Part shown: piece after piece, positions 29,187 to 40,205 of the stretch
Layout: each line of letters opens with the position of its first letter
Position numbering within the stretch: the first letter of the stretch is position 1
NCBI GenBank assembly: GCA_029834535.1
Contig: JAQMWT010000308.1
Location: forward strand, 1-64,000
From: Chrysophaeum taylorii
Taxonomy: Eukaryota > Sar > Pelagophyceae > Pelagomonadales > Pelagomonadaceae
Direction of reading: 5' to 3'
DNA length: 64,000 nucleotides
Notes under the pieces: generated by a model
What the model was told of the DNA's origin: nothing
The model's input: only the letters and a program-made list of their open reading frames with translations
Databases searched by the model: none
Position numbers and translations under genes: made by a program

Positions 29187-29912
29187 TTGTGTGGCGTCAT
29201 ACGTCATATTCCGATCACAGCCCAGACACCGCACAGGCTCCTGCGCACTCGCGACGGCACGCTCGCCGCCATTCTCGGTTTAGACTACCAACATTGTGCC
29301 ATCTTCATGGTACACACAGGGTCAACTGAGATGCACGATCGATTGATGCACAGTACGATACCCGAACATCTATTGTTTCAGGTTCAACACAACACTGCTT
29401 TCCCAGTCACCGCTTACGCGCCCCCTCCGACCGCCGCCCGGTTCTGCGTTCGTTCCGCAACCACGGTCTCTCCGCCTCACCGGCAATTCGAAGATTTCAC
29501 CAAGTTCAAATTACGAGGGCGCATTCGTTTTCCACCACCGGCAAGATCTGTTGTGACTCGCATCAGTCACCCTCCCTACGGCTACTCTGCCTACACCGGA
29601 ACTCACCTTAAGGCACGTACTGAAGTCCCTCTTCCTACGGATCTCTTTCACATGACAAGACCTGACGAGCACTCGTCGTTTCTCCCCGCTTCAACGCGAT
29701 CGTCCCAACGATTTGTGATGACACTAAGTTTCGTCATCAATGCAATTCTGAGCCTCCCACGCTCTTCCGTCAGTCTGTTACAGGTCACACCTCTCAAGTT
29801 TCAGCTCACTCGGTTCCACCCTGTGTGCTACAACATGCAAACGAAGTTCTGTCGTGCCAACGTCACATGTCGCAGTGCTCGCCAGTCTCGCACAAAATAT
29901 GCCCGCCACTAA
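29187..29912 (+). CDS. Unknown-element protein, further continuation
   Basis: AQTPHRLLRTRDGTLAAILGLDYQHCAI and PPPTAARFC...HRQFEDFTKFK correspond to the C-terminal part of the minus-strand 522-codon ORF. That ORF ends at HRQFEDFTQFE, whereas this frame continues another 130 residues. Unrecognised. Confidence 0.4.
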   Translation: MCGVIRHIPITAQTPHRLLRTRDGTLAAILGLDYQHCAIFMVHTGSTEMHDRLMHSTIPEHLLFQVQHNTAFPVTAYAPPPTAARFCVRSATTVSPPHRQFEDFTKFKLRGRIRFPPPARSVVTRISHPPYGYSAYTGTHLKARTEVPLPTDLFHMTRPDEHSSFLPASTRSSQRFVMTLSFVINAILSLPRSSVSLLQVTPLKFQLTRFHPVCYNMQTKFCRANVTCRSARQSRTKYARH

Positions 29913-31237
29913 ATGATAGCCGCACGCAGAGTCCTTTGCTCGCCTCTTTTAACGTCCCTCCCAGCATTATGCTTGACGTTGAAGCTCTGCACCTCTATGG
30001 TTCGGTTACAGCACGACTTCACGCGACATCCTCGCCCAGTTCTGTCTACGAATCGCATCTATCGACATTACTGTCAGAATTCTGCTTCGGACACAGCTCA
30101 GACTGCACTCGCATACTATGCTCTTATGACGCACCCGGCTCGCTTCTCTCCCTTCACATTGCAGGTTTCATCTTGCAGAACTCTGAGCCCACCAGCTGCT
30201 ATTGCGATTCGCCCCCAGTCGACATTCTCCGCAGCACCCGCGCACCCGCGAGGATAACCCCCAATCTCCACAGGTTGGACACGCGCTCTGCTCTCAGCTT
30301 TCAACCGACTGTCGCTGCCGCACACCGCATGCCCCTCCCAGTTGTGTTACGAATCAAGGGAAGTCAATTGCCATGCCTATCTCTTCCTTTATTCCCGCAC
30401 ACTCGCTGCCAGCCACAGCCTCGCATGACTCATTATTATCGGACAGTCCTCGCACTATGTCAGTTGTCTCACATCGGATTCACTCTTCGGACATCTCCCG
30501 TCCACAGATTCATATTCTCTTGAAACATACGCTCCCTCCGCGTTGTATACTGTACAGCTCCCGCATATCGACACCACCCTTCTGTCTAATTTGTCTCAAC
30601 TGTCAGTCACTGCACAATTCACCAGGGATGCACCACGCTCACTCGCGCTTGTACATCAAGGGAAGTTTGATTCTGGTGAAAAAAAACGACTCCGGACGTG
30701 AAATGAATTCTGGATCAGTTGATTGTCACGACGACTCAGGATTACTTTGCATAATAGAACACGACCCTCCAGTCGAACACGAAAGATGTGACTCCGACCA
30801 TACCTTCGAAGTCAGCTCTCCCCCAGGCAAGGACAATGTCTTCGCACAGTCCACCGCCTTCAGGCATTTACTCCTGTTGCCCGAGTCTTCTGCACAGGGC
30901 ACCGACTCTTCTGCACATGACACACGTCTGAATCCACCTTCATGCGCGACACACTCGCAAACTTCAGTCCCAGTCCAATCATCTTTTGATGATAGCAAAC
31001 GGCAACCCCCACCAGACCACAACCCCAGGTCTACAGCCAAGACTCAGGACTACCGACAAAACTCTAGCATCGCAAAATTATCTTTAGAATTGTTTCATGT
31101 TTTTATTGGCCACCCCCAGACGACTTTATCCCGATATCAACGTCACACGATGGTTATTCGCACGTTATTTTAGACGCTCATAGTTTAGCTTCAGCTGTCC
31201 CATCCTACACTCAGGACGACAGCTTCGACACGTATGT

Positions 31238-31321
<84 letters not shown>
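31238..31321. repeat. (GACA)21 microsatellite
   Basis: About 84 bp of pure GACA units lie in copy 1 of the unknown element. In copy 2 the same site (around 59560) reads only GTGACAGGCAAT, so the array expanded from a GACAG seed after the copies separated. Confidence 0.95.
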
Positions 31322-31322
<1 letters not shown>

Positions 31323-32561
31323 TCCTGGTTCTTACATCTTCCATTAACGAACAGCTCCGCGCTACTCGCTATCGCAACGACGATTACCTTACCATACCGT
31401 GTCGAAACCGATTTGGTTAAATGGTCGTATCTCTTCATGGGATAACAGTGCCGCTCAGTCACATCGTCACATGTTTATCGGCACGTCTCTAGTCACCATA
31501 GAATATTTTTCTCATGATCAAAATCACAGTTCATTTGCCGACATATCCTTTGGTCACTGCCCTCGTTATGATCCATGCCATCGCTACCCATTAGACAACT
31601 CATTCTATTGCGAGCATCCCTCCGCCACTTAGGATGATTTATCCACCCGCACGCACAGTCATCCTATATCATGGAACACCCACGACTTAATCCAAGCAAC
31701 TCTCGTTGTATTCAATTCAACGATGACACTAGTACACTCGCTTATTCATTTCTAGACACAAATCACCATTCTTCTTCTGTTTACATCGCATCTAATAACA
31801 TCCTCTTCACGATGTTGTCATTGACATCCTTCTTTCGTCAGTCACCGAACAAGATGATGATCTGATCACTAGTACTGTATTCGCCATATTTCACGCTTAG
31901 GTCATTTAGCATCTTCTTTCGCGTTCCATCTTCTTCTTTCCGATCGATGCTTTTCCTTCTTCAACTTATATTATTCGTCTCCTCCTCTTGCATTCTCCTT
32001 TTCACTTTGTTTCCCCTTTCAGCTAGCCTATTCCACGTTCTAGTTTGCGCTCTTTCTCCTTTCTCGCTTACACTCCGCTCTACTCTATCTCTCTTGTGCA
32101 CTTCGCACACTTCTCATCACACGACTCCCCACAACTCAACTTGTATTTGTCCTTGGCCAGACATTTGTTTTGTTTGTCCAGATTTTCGCTCTTCCCGAGC
32201 TCAATCTGCGAGGGCGTAGAGATAGGGCCAGTACCCACCGCCTCTCCGCCTGGGCAGCACTACCACTGCCATCATTCTCTACCAGGAGCGCAGTGTTTGA
32301 TCCCCCCCCCCCCTGTCTCTAGTAGTTTCTGCAGCAGAATCGAGAAGCGGCAAGACGCTCTACGCGTACCGCCTGGCAACCAGTACGATGAGTTTGGTAC
32401 AAATGAGAATGTTCCACAACAACAGTCTACGTCTTTGCTACGACTTTCGAGGACCCCAGAAACACTGCCTAGCGATCGCCACGTTTTGTCTTCGCCCTCG
32501 AGAGCATTTCAAGCGGATTGCGGAGCGTCAACTTCCTTCATTGTTATGGAGACCGCTTCCG

Positions 32562-33233
32562 CTAAACATACCGTCTCTCCCAGCAGGTATGCAAGAAATC
32601 GCGCGTCGTCGTGAAGGCGAGGAAAGAGACGGCGTTCATCGGCGCTGCGCGGAGAATGGTCGGGAACCACCCCGCGAAGAGGCGCGCGCGGGTCGCTATC
32701 GCCGCGGCGGCGAACGATCCGCCGTATACGTGCTGGTAGCTCTTGATCGAGTCAAACGGCAGAGCGAGAGTCCAGTAAGCAACCCCCGCGGCCGTTCCCG
32801 CCGTGACGACCCCCCAGCCCGCGACGAGCTCGTAGGCCGAAAAGTAGGCGGCGTTGCCGAGGCCGCACCGCAGCACCGTGGCGAAGAGCGCCGATCGAGT
32901 AACCGAGCCCGCCGCCTGCGCCCGGCACTTCCAGGCTTCGAGCCAGCAGGTCGCCGGCGCCAGGACCGCCCCCGTCACCGCACCAGCCGCCGCAGCGTCG
33001 AGATGTCGACGCGCGGCGTCGTAGGTGCCGTACAGCAGCCCCGACGCGACGACCTGAGCGGCTAAAGACGGCGCGAGGCCGCGGATCAGGATGCGCGGGT
33101 TACGGATTGCGACCAAAGTCGCCGAGGCAAAGGAATGGTTCTTCGTTTGCTGCAGCAGCTTGAGCGTGTCGAGCGGATGGCCGACGCACCCGGCGCAGAC
33201 GCCGGCGGCCGAGCCCGCGACCAACGCCTCCAT
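32562..33233 (-). CDS. Mitochondrial carrier family (SLC25) protein
   Basis: SLC25 carriers exchange metabolites across the inner mitochondrial membrane using three repeats of two helices each. Repeat 1 has the PX(D/E)XX(K/R) signature as HPLDTLKLLQQ (about residues 19-29). Repeat 2 is PATCWLEAWKCR, where the Asp position is changed. Repeat 3 is LPFDSIKSYQ. The end GWFPTILRAAPMNAVSFLAF is typical of the sixth helix, as in carnitine/ornithine-type carriers. The protein is 223 aa, against about 300 usually, with shortened matrix loops. It starts at the only early ATG (33233). The substrate cannot be assigned. No introns are evident. Confidence 0.85.
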   Translation of the reverse strand: MEALVAGSAAGVCAGCVGHPLDTLKLLQQTKNHSFASATLVAIRNPRILIRGLAPSLAAQVVASGLLYGTYDAARRHLDAAAAGAVTGAVLAPATCWLEAWKCRAQAAGSVTRSALFATVLRCGLGNAAYFSAYELVAGWGVVTAGTAAGVAYWTLALPFDSIKSYQHVYGGSFAAAAIATRARLFAGWFPTILRAAPMNAVSFLAFTTTRDFLHTCWERRYV

Positions 33234-34076
33234 GATGACGTGGCCACAGAAGGACTAGGGTAATATTTATAATGGCTTTCTTTACTCAAGAAATGTAGAG
33301 ACATTTAAAAACCGGATTGTCAAAAACGTGGATGTCCTTTTTTTTTACCCGGTAAGGGTAGCTAGCTTACCCCCCTATTTTGGATCAAGTTGGCCTCGCA
33401 ACCGGTTGCCCAGCTTTTTCCACATCAACTCCAGCCTGGCCACCGTATCCGCGAAGAGCTCGGACTCAAGCCGCCGCCGGAACGTCTCCGACTTCGGGAG
33501 GTAGCTCATGTAGGCCGGCCGAGTTGAGCTAAAGATGCTCGCGGACACTACCCGCATCCGAGGCGTGTCCGCATCCGCTCGTGGCGGGGCGTGCCCGCAT
33601 CCGCGGCGTGCCCGCATCTGCGTTGGGACGTCCGTGTGCCTGCCGTCTAGCTATATCTGCGTACGTCGGCGTCCAAGGCACACTTGCGCCTGCTCCGAGT
33701 CTGCAGGGTGTCCGCGCGCGGCGGTTGCAGGGGAAAAGAGGCTAGTTGAAGTTTATGCCGCCCTTGCCATGTCCAATTGCGTAACTGTGCCCTCGCCCGT
33801 TTTTGATCGGAAGTTTGTTTGCCTGCATAGTGCGCGATCGTGAATCCCACCGGGACCCGGGCCGGGTGGGGAGCCAGGAAAGGCTCGACGGTATCGGGCT
33901 TACGGCTCAAGGCTGCGAGATGGACACGCAACAGGCTTTGCGAACAGGAAGGAGGCGGCGTGACAGGGGCAAGGCAGGGTGAGAGCTGCCGACGAGAAGA
34001 TGGCGTAGAAGCCACGGGCCGGGAGTTGGTATTCGTGCGAGGAGAAGAGGCGCGGGCCGCAGTTAGCGGAGACACG
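33234..34076. other. Intergenic region without recognised gene
   Basis: It contains a GC-rich CCCGCATCCG-type degenerate repeat at 33545-33620 and short ORFs of random composition. No gene is supported. Confidence 0.5.
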
Positions 34077-36353
34077 TCATAAGAGGCGGCGAAAAAAAAA
34101 AAGAAGGGCGTCATCAAGGAGGACGAAAAAGAAAAAGAAGGGCGTCATCAAAGGTAGAGCGAGAGGACGCCCAGAGGAGGTGCGAGGACTACAGGCAATC
34201 AAATGTTTTTTTTCAAAAGGCGCCGGACTCTTCATCATCAACCTCGGTGTCGTCGTACTCGGGATTGTCGTGCTCACCAGTGGTGTTTGGCGTTTCTTTG
34301 AACAACGCCCAAAGCCGGTCGTAGTCGATGCCGCCGTCGAGTTTCTTTCTTCCAGAAAAATGGGGAAGTTATGTTTGATGATTACAAAGCCCTTGAGCAG
34401 CCTGGGCCTGAGGCGAGAGCGAAGCGGCATTTTGGTCAGCTTCGTGACCGCGAACACCCGCTCCTCGTAAGCTTCAGTGAACTGTGCGCAGCCCTTACTC
34501 TCAAACAGCAAGGTCGCCGTCGGGTATTCGTCGCGGATCATCGAGTTCGCATACATCTTTGTCATGTCGAGACGCTTGCCGCGAACTCCATCGTCGACAA
34601 CGAATTGCTGGTATGTATCATGACTCATCGCCAGGAACTTGGCCAGCTCGATGTGAGCGTCGTGTTTCTGCGGCATAGCGACTGGCTCGTCCGCTGATTC
34701 ATCGTCGTCGCCGAGGTCGAGAAGATCGTCGTCGGAGTCGGAGTCGGCAGTACGACGTTTCTTCTTATGGGGCAAATGCTGCGTCGATTCTGGCTGAAGC
34801 GAAGCGAGTCTCTCTGCTGCTTCCTCCCAAGCTGCCTCGAACGTGACAGTCGCGAGCTTGGCTTGTGCCTGCGGCAGAATTTATTTGAGCTTGAGCGTTG
34901 GATTCAACAGCATCAAATCATCACCGCTTTCGCCGGCGCGCAGAGCAGGTGGCGCCGCTTCAGTTTTTCGACAAGTACCTAACAGAAAGTTTGAATGGAC
35001 TGGTCAACATCATCCCACGGAACATCGTCTAATTTGCGATTCGGGCCAGTGCCGGCGCGCCGTCTTGGGACACGCAGCCCCCGTTTCTCAAGCGACTTGA
35101 TGCAACGATAAACGTACACTCGCTCCATGTCGGCGGCCACTGGAACGTCGCCTTCGGTCGGGAGTGAGTTTCGTGGGTGGCTGCATGACCGCCTCGAGCT
35201 GTGAGTTGACGCTACATTCGAAGTCAGTAAATGGCCGAGGAACCTTGCCGAAAGACGCGGTACTCAAGAAGCAGACTCGACGGCTCTAGACGGGGCGTCG
35301 GTCTCTGTAGTCGCATCTGTATCAGAACGAAGGCGCTCGTACTGGTCGCGCAACATGTCCTCGCGCAACATGTCCTCGATCTCTAGCGCTGGATATCATC
35401 CTTGTTGGCTTTTCTTTGACGGACCTCGCCGGTGACAATGTGCGAGGTGGAGAGAACGGCGACTTGCCTTGGATAAGTTCGTCGTCGTAGATGGGCGGAT
35501 AGTGTCTGTTAATAAACGCAGACATCCGCCCAGTATTCGATGATGCTCCTTGATTGAATCCTTTCTCTTGCAAGCCTGCCGAACCAGTGGCAGCTTGTTG
35601 CCGCCGCCCGGTAGGATGCATCTCATTTGAAACGCGACGCTCTTTTCTGAAACGCCGCCGTCGGTGGACATGCAGGCCAGGGAGCCGTTCGCCACTCCGA
35701 AGAACGACTTGACAATTGACTTGTACAAGCGAGACGGGCTAGCCACCTCATCGTCGTCGGCCTAGGAGACACCCCCTTCGTCCGTCCTCGGTAGTTCCAT
35801 CAGTGGCATGCGATTCTCAATAGGCGTTGACGAGGCTCTGAGCCTGCACACGCTCATCGTTCTCTTTCTTCATCTTCTCGTACCGCGCCTTCAGACTCGC
35901 AAACGAATGAAATGGCCAGCGTCCGTGAGCTCCTTTAAGTTGAGCGCGGGGATCATGGTAATGAACAGAGTGGAGTTGACGATGGTGAAGGGCAGGGCGT
36001 GGCCAACAATGAAGACGCGGGCACTGCGCTTAGCGCGGCGATGGTCGCAGTGATCGGAGTAGCTCGAAATCTTAGCTTGCTTCTTTGCAGGTGGGTCGGA
36101 GCAGCACTTGCTCGGCTGCGTCGGCAGCGAGAGCTGCGAGATCGACTCGGCAGACGACGCGTGCGAGTCATTCGCGCGGGTCTCGTTTTTTTTCACAATC
36201 ACGCTTTTCGCGCGACGAATCACAAACGCCCTTTCGCGGCGGCGATTTGACCCTCGAGCGTGTCCTTCACATCAGCAGGGGCGAACATACAGTCCCTGAC
36301 AATGATGTGCTTGGTTGAAATTTTTTGCCGTTCGCGAGTGTTCTTCGTAGCCA
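34077..36353 (-). pseudogene. hAT-superfamily transposase relic
   Basis: Minus-strand pieces in changing frames read like one hAT-type transposase. It starts at an ATG (36353; MATKNTRERQKISTKHIIVRD). Then comes RSARVFIVGHALPFTIVNSTLFITMIPALN (about 35960-36060), the typical region after the zinc finger, and a central part at 35396-35746 (LYKSIVKSFFGVANGSLACMSTDG). The C-terminal dimerisation region EERVFAVTKLTKMPLRSRLRPRLLKGFVIIKHN lies at about 34350-34480. Stops and indels separate all parts. The N-terminal BED finger is not convincing. The minus-strand copia element inserted about 200 bp upstream of its start. Confidence 0.6.
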
Positions 36354-36548
36354 TTAATTAAAGCCGCATCCCCGCCTCCTCGTTCCGTTGTCGAGCTCCG
36401 TCTCCAAGACGTACTCGCGAACCGAGCTCTTAGGGCGCGCGCCCGCCCTTCAACGCAGCAAGCAGCTCGTCGACTTGCCCGCAGAGGTCGACGCGCTGTT
36501 TGATGCTTGAAGTTTGTGTGCCAAGGCAGTACTCGAAATTGCATTAAT

Positions 36549-36553
36549 TATCC
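36549..36553. other. Target-site duplication TATCC (left)
   Basis: TATCC directly precedes the left LTR at 36554 and recurs directly after the right LTR at 41516-41520. Confidence 0.85.
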
Positions 36554-36631
36554 TGTGAGAACTGAAAAACTGGGGATGTGAGAACTATAATGGGGACGTG
36601 GTGCAGGGGTAAGTGTCATAGCTTCCTCACA
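36554..36631 (-). mobile_element. 3' LTR of minus-strand copia element
   Basis: It runs TGTGAGAACT...CTTCCTCACA on the plus strand, with inverted TGTGAG/CTCACA ends. It differs from the other LTR by about 3 bp near the left end. A nearby repeat (36632-36720) contains a second CACAGGTGCTGGAAAAG block. Confidence 0.8.
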
Positions 36632-36759
36632 CAGGTGCTGGAAAAGAAAGAGAAGGAAAAAGGGGGAAGTGAGGTCCTCACACAGGTGCTGGAAAAGAAA
36701 GAAAAGGAAGAAGGAAAAAAGGGTTAAGTGAGACGCTCACAGAGGAGAAGCTTGAAGGA

Positions 36760-37442
36760 AGACGTCAGGAGAGGCAGTGTGGCAGAAAGAGACAGGAGAT
36801 ATCAGGGCGAAGTCACGAGGTGAGGTAACGAGCACGAAGCCGGAGGAAGGAAGGAGCTTCCGTACTGCGGGTGAAAATATCGCTAAGGTTGTCAAGGCGG
36901 GTGATGTGTTGGAGATCAATGATGTGGTTGCGATGATGATATTCGGCGGTGATGTAAAAGCGAATATCAATATGGCGGGTGCGCCGCGTGAGACATTGGA
37001 GACGGACTTGGGTGACGGTGGTGCTATTATCGACATACATTGGTACCGTGTGACGAGGGAGATCAAAGTCATCAAAAAGTTTGAGAAGCCAAGAGAGCTT
37101 AGCAGTAGCGGCGTAAAGAGCGAGCAACTCAGCTTCAAAAGAGGAGCGGGCGAGGAGGTACTGCGAGCGTGAGCTGTAGGAGATCATAGAGCCACCAAGC
37201 AGAAAACAATAGCCAGTTGTAGAGTGACGGTCATCAGGGTCGTCGGCCCAGCTGGAGTCGGAATAACCACAGAGACGAAGGGTAGAATCGCGACCAAGAA
37301 CAAGGGCAAGATCTTGTGTACCATTGAGATAACGCAGAGTGTGGGATAAAGCGTGCCAGTGGGGTTTACATTTCACGGATAGCATGGGATTGGTCGATAG
37401 CGAGCGTGCGACGTGCGCGATCACGCGTAATGCGGAGACCAA
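36760..37442 (-). pseudogene. Copia RNase H, largely intact frame
   Basis: LSHTLRYLNGTQDLALVLGRD, YSDSSWADDPDDRHSTTGYC, SSFEAELLALYAATAKLSWL, YVDNSTTV and TRHIDIRFY form a copia RNase H with D, E and D residues in place. The frame is open from about 37442 to 36813. Further upstream RT is broken, so this is a remnant of pol. Confidence 0.85.
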
Positions 37443-37499
37443 CGTAAGTGGTCAGATCAAGCTCGTTGACATCAGTGAAGGCTTAGAAACGGAGGAAGA

Positions 37500-38383
37500 A
37501 GGCTTGGTAATGGCCAAGGCAATGACGAGGGTGCGCCACAAGAAGATCATCAACGACAAGAACAAGACGTAGAACGACAGTAGAATTAAGCAAGAGCTTG
37601 TAACTGCAAGTGTCACCAGATCCGCGGACGAAGCCACAATCATTGACAAGGAAGCGTTCTAAGTAACGCCACCAGTGGGGACATGCTTGCGGGTAACCGT
37701 ACCAAGAGCGACAGAGTTTGGAAATGAGTGTGGAGGTATCTTTGGGTTGGCTGGGAGCATAGCCTTCGGGTGGCCAGACATAGAGGTCGTCGTCAATGGG
37801 AGCTTGGATAAAAGCGGAGCTGACATCCTAACTAACTAACTAACTAACTAACTTCAGACCTCTCCCGAGCATGGGAGCCAGGCCGGACCGACAGGAGCCA
37901 GTCCGGAATCACGGGCCTGTAGACGAGGAGCGCCGAAAGGTCGGTCGGCGGAGAGTGACCATCAAGCTTGTCGCCATGCGACGAGGAGACCGCGATGTGA
38001 CTGACAACCAACTCGTCGATAACCTTCCGTCTTCGCCCCCCGGCCATACCCCGTCCCACTGCGAACGTTCCGGCTGCCAACCGGCCCGCCCGGGAGGCGA
38101 ATAGGTGCCAACCTACGCCGGGAGGGCGGATGCCCTCGCAAGGCTCAGGATTCATGAGGCACCGTCCTCCATCGCAACCGAGCTGACATCCAACGTATGC
38201 AAATCCCAGTCGTGAACACCAACGCCAGACAGGGGCTTGTATGAAAGCGGAGATGACATCTACAGGACGGTACGTGTCGTGGTAAGCAATGCCGTGAACC
38301 TGGGTGTAACCGCGGACAACGAGATGAGCATTGTACGATTTGAAGCGGCCAGATTCATACTTCGTACGGTGGACCCACTTCAA
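37500..38383 (-). pseudogene. Copia reverse transcriptase remnant, split by SINE-like insert
   Basis: From 38383 leftwards KYESGRFKSYNAHLVVRGYTQVHGIAYHDTYRPVD gives the RT N-terminal block. The SINE-like element interrupts at 38179-37829. Beyond it, ADLVTLAVTSSCLIL...LIFLWRTLVIALAITK-type frames hold the remaining RT in shifted frames. Not functional. Confidence 0.75.
37829..38179 (-). mobile_element. SINE-like retroposon copy 2, 12-bp target duplication
   Basis: GAGCTGACATCC lies at 37817-37828 and again at 38180-38191. On the minus strand the element starts GGTTGCGATGGAGGACGG and ends in (GTTA)n. It is nearly identical to the body of copies 1 and 4, but lacks the CCCTGATCGCCGA leader seen in those. 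Confidence 0.92.
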
Positions 38384-38911
38384 AGGGCAGATGGTACCAG
38401 AAAAAGTAGAAGGAACGCGAACAACATCCGAGCAACCGAGCTGACCGAGGGAATGATATTCTGTGGCAAGGGCTTGTAACCGACGTGCAGGATTTGGATG
38501 GGCTGGGCGAGACAGAGGGGAAGGAAGACATAATGAACTAACAAACGAAAGCTAGAATAATTAACGTACAGGGAAGGACAAGAGGACACAGAATCGAAGG
38601 GAATGACAAGATGACACAGAATCGACAGTGCGTGGTAAAACGCCAGTATTGTGGGTTTGAGTTGGCTCTCCATTTGTTTCTGAATAATGTGCGCTTTTTT
38701 GTCGACTTTGCGCGGTCGGCTCTGTTTGGCTCGACTTTGTTTTGCATGCTTTTTGTTTTGCATGCTTGTTGTTTGGTCGGCTCTGGTTGGCTCGACTTTG
38801 TTGCGCACTTTTTGTTGTTTTCTCTCTTTGGTTCGTCGGAGTTCATGAGCTCGTAGAATGGTCGGTTCACGTGATGGGGTGATCAGTCCCAGTGAAACCG
38901 GCGCATTCACA

Positions 38912-39700
38912 TCAAACACAGGGGACAAGGGGGCAACAGCGGAAGAACGGGTGACAATCGGGCAACAGCAGGAACAGGTGACAATGGGGCAACAGTAGAC
39001 GAGAGCTGAAAGGCGGAACAACGTTGAGGTTCCTTCGGTGGTTGACATTGCAAGAAATCTGATAAGCGAAACTGTCAGCAAAATCGAGGTCTGAAGAACA
39101 AGAGCGACAAAAGTGCCTGGGGAGACTTGCGTTAAGCGATTGTTGCCACTGAGGATCGCAGCGGGGTAAAGATAGCGGGAACACAGGCTGGTATATATGA
39201 TGGCAGTGTACCAGACGTCTGATGAGAACGTGGCCTTTGGGCAGATATGTTGCATGGTGCATGGTGACCAGGTTATGACGATGGTCGGAGTCGACAGAAG
39301 CAAAAACAGGCGTAAACAGGTTTGATGCGAACGTGGGTGTTTGGTTGTTGTGGTGCGAGCAAGTTGCCATGGGCACGACCGCGTCCTGTACGCGAAAATG
39401 GAAGACTTCGGACGCGCCAGCGGTGTAAGGAACGAACACGGGTAGACCAGGCTGCTGTATGCCAGCTGCTGTGGCAGATAAGGAAGTGGCCCGTTTTCGC
39501 ATTCGCAAGAACGAAGTTGCCATATGGGCCAACGTTGGAGGAGCAAGCGGCGAGCTTCGCTCGTCATACTCGAATAGACTGCGGTAGAAGTTGGCGATAG
39601 TGGCAAAACAGTTGTGGCACGTAAGAACGTTGCAGATAGCGTCGCAGTGACACGTAAGAACATTGCAGATAGCGTCGCGGGTGCCGAGCACGGAATTCAC
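38912..39700 (-). pseudogene. Copia internal ORF, counterpart of 22148-23032
   Basis: The 262-codon frame shares long identical stretches with the plus-strand copy (LPVFVPYTAGASEVFHFRVQDAV, TPTFASNLFTPVFASVDSDHRHNLVTM). It contains a duplicated DAICNVLTCH block. Role unknown; it is located where gag/protease would be. Confidence 0.4.
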
Positions 39701-39934
39701 TGCGAGAGCAAAACCGGATTGTAAAGGTCAGAAAAGCGGCGAAAAGGCGATAGTGCGCGAAGGAGAACCACAAATCACACAGCAAAGAAGCGTCTGTCAA
39801 GGATCCCGAAGATGAGCGATCCAACCACATAGGAAGCACGAAAGCTGCGCACGCGAAAAATGGACAGGCACAGCTTAGTTGTGGCGGGTGAAATGCGCGA
39901 TGGAACGTGAGTCGCTGGTTTTACCAAAACCGAC

Positions 39935-40205
39935 AAGCACAACGACGAGTGGATCAACGAATAGGTGAAAATGCACAACGGGGAGTGGATCAACGAATAG
40001 CAGAAAATGTAGAACCGGGAGTGGATCAACGAATAGGCGATATACAGAACGAGGAGGGGAGCAACGACGAGGTGAAAACACAACGAGGAGGGGAGCAACG
40101 ACGAGGTGAAAAGACAGAACGAGGAGAGGAGCAACGACGAGGGGAAAATACAGAACGAGGGGTGGAGCAACGAATAGCGGAAAATACAGAACGAAGGGCG
40201 CCTGT
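39935..40205. repeat. Minisatellite of 33-45-bp units inside copia element
   Basis: Units resemble AACGAGGAGTGGATCAACGA followed by an AATAG or CGAGG variant and GAAAATACAG. About seven are present. The plus-strand copy has fewer, more divergent units at 21780-21960. Confidence 0.75.

Larger units (their letters stand above)
24905..32291 (+). mobile_element. Large dispersed element of unknown class, copy 1
   Basis: At least 26750-32291 is matched, inverted, by 58332-64000 with about 80-85 percent identity by eye. The shared right boundary falls just after TCTCTACCAG...CAGTG. The left boundary is uncertain because the other copy leaves the window. The interior is Thr/Pro/Ala/Ser/His-rich in its best frame and has no reverse transcriptase, integrase, transposase or helicase that I can recognise. 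The two copies keep the same amino-acid text over several hundred residues, suggesting it was once coding. Confidence 0.65.

Noticed and set aside
31238-31321. Regular short repeats that could suggest a CRISPR-like array
   Set aside because: Units are 4 bp with no spacers; this is a microsatellite in eukaryotic DNA.
24793-32291. Reading 24793-24904 as the 5' LTR of the unknown element
   Set aside because: The flank resembles a primer-site region, but no matching LTR exists near 32291, so the idea is unsupported.
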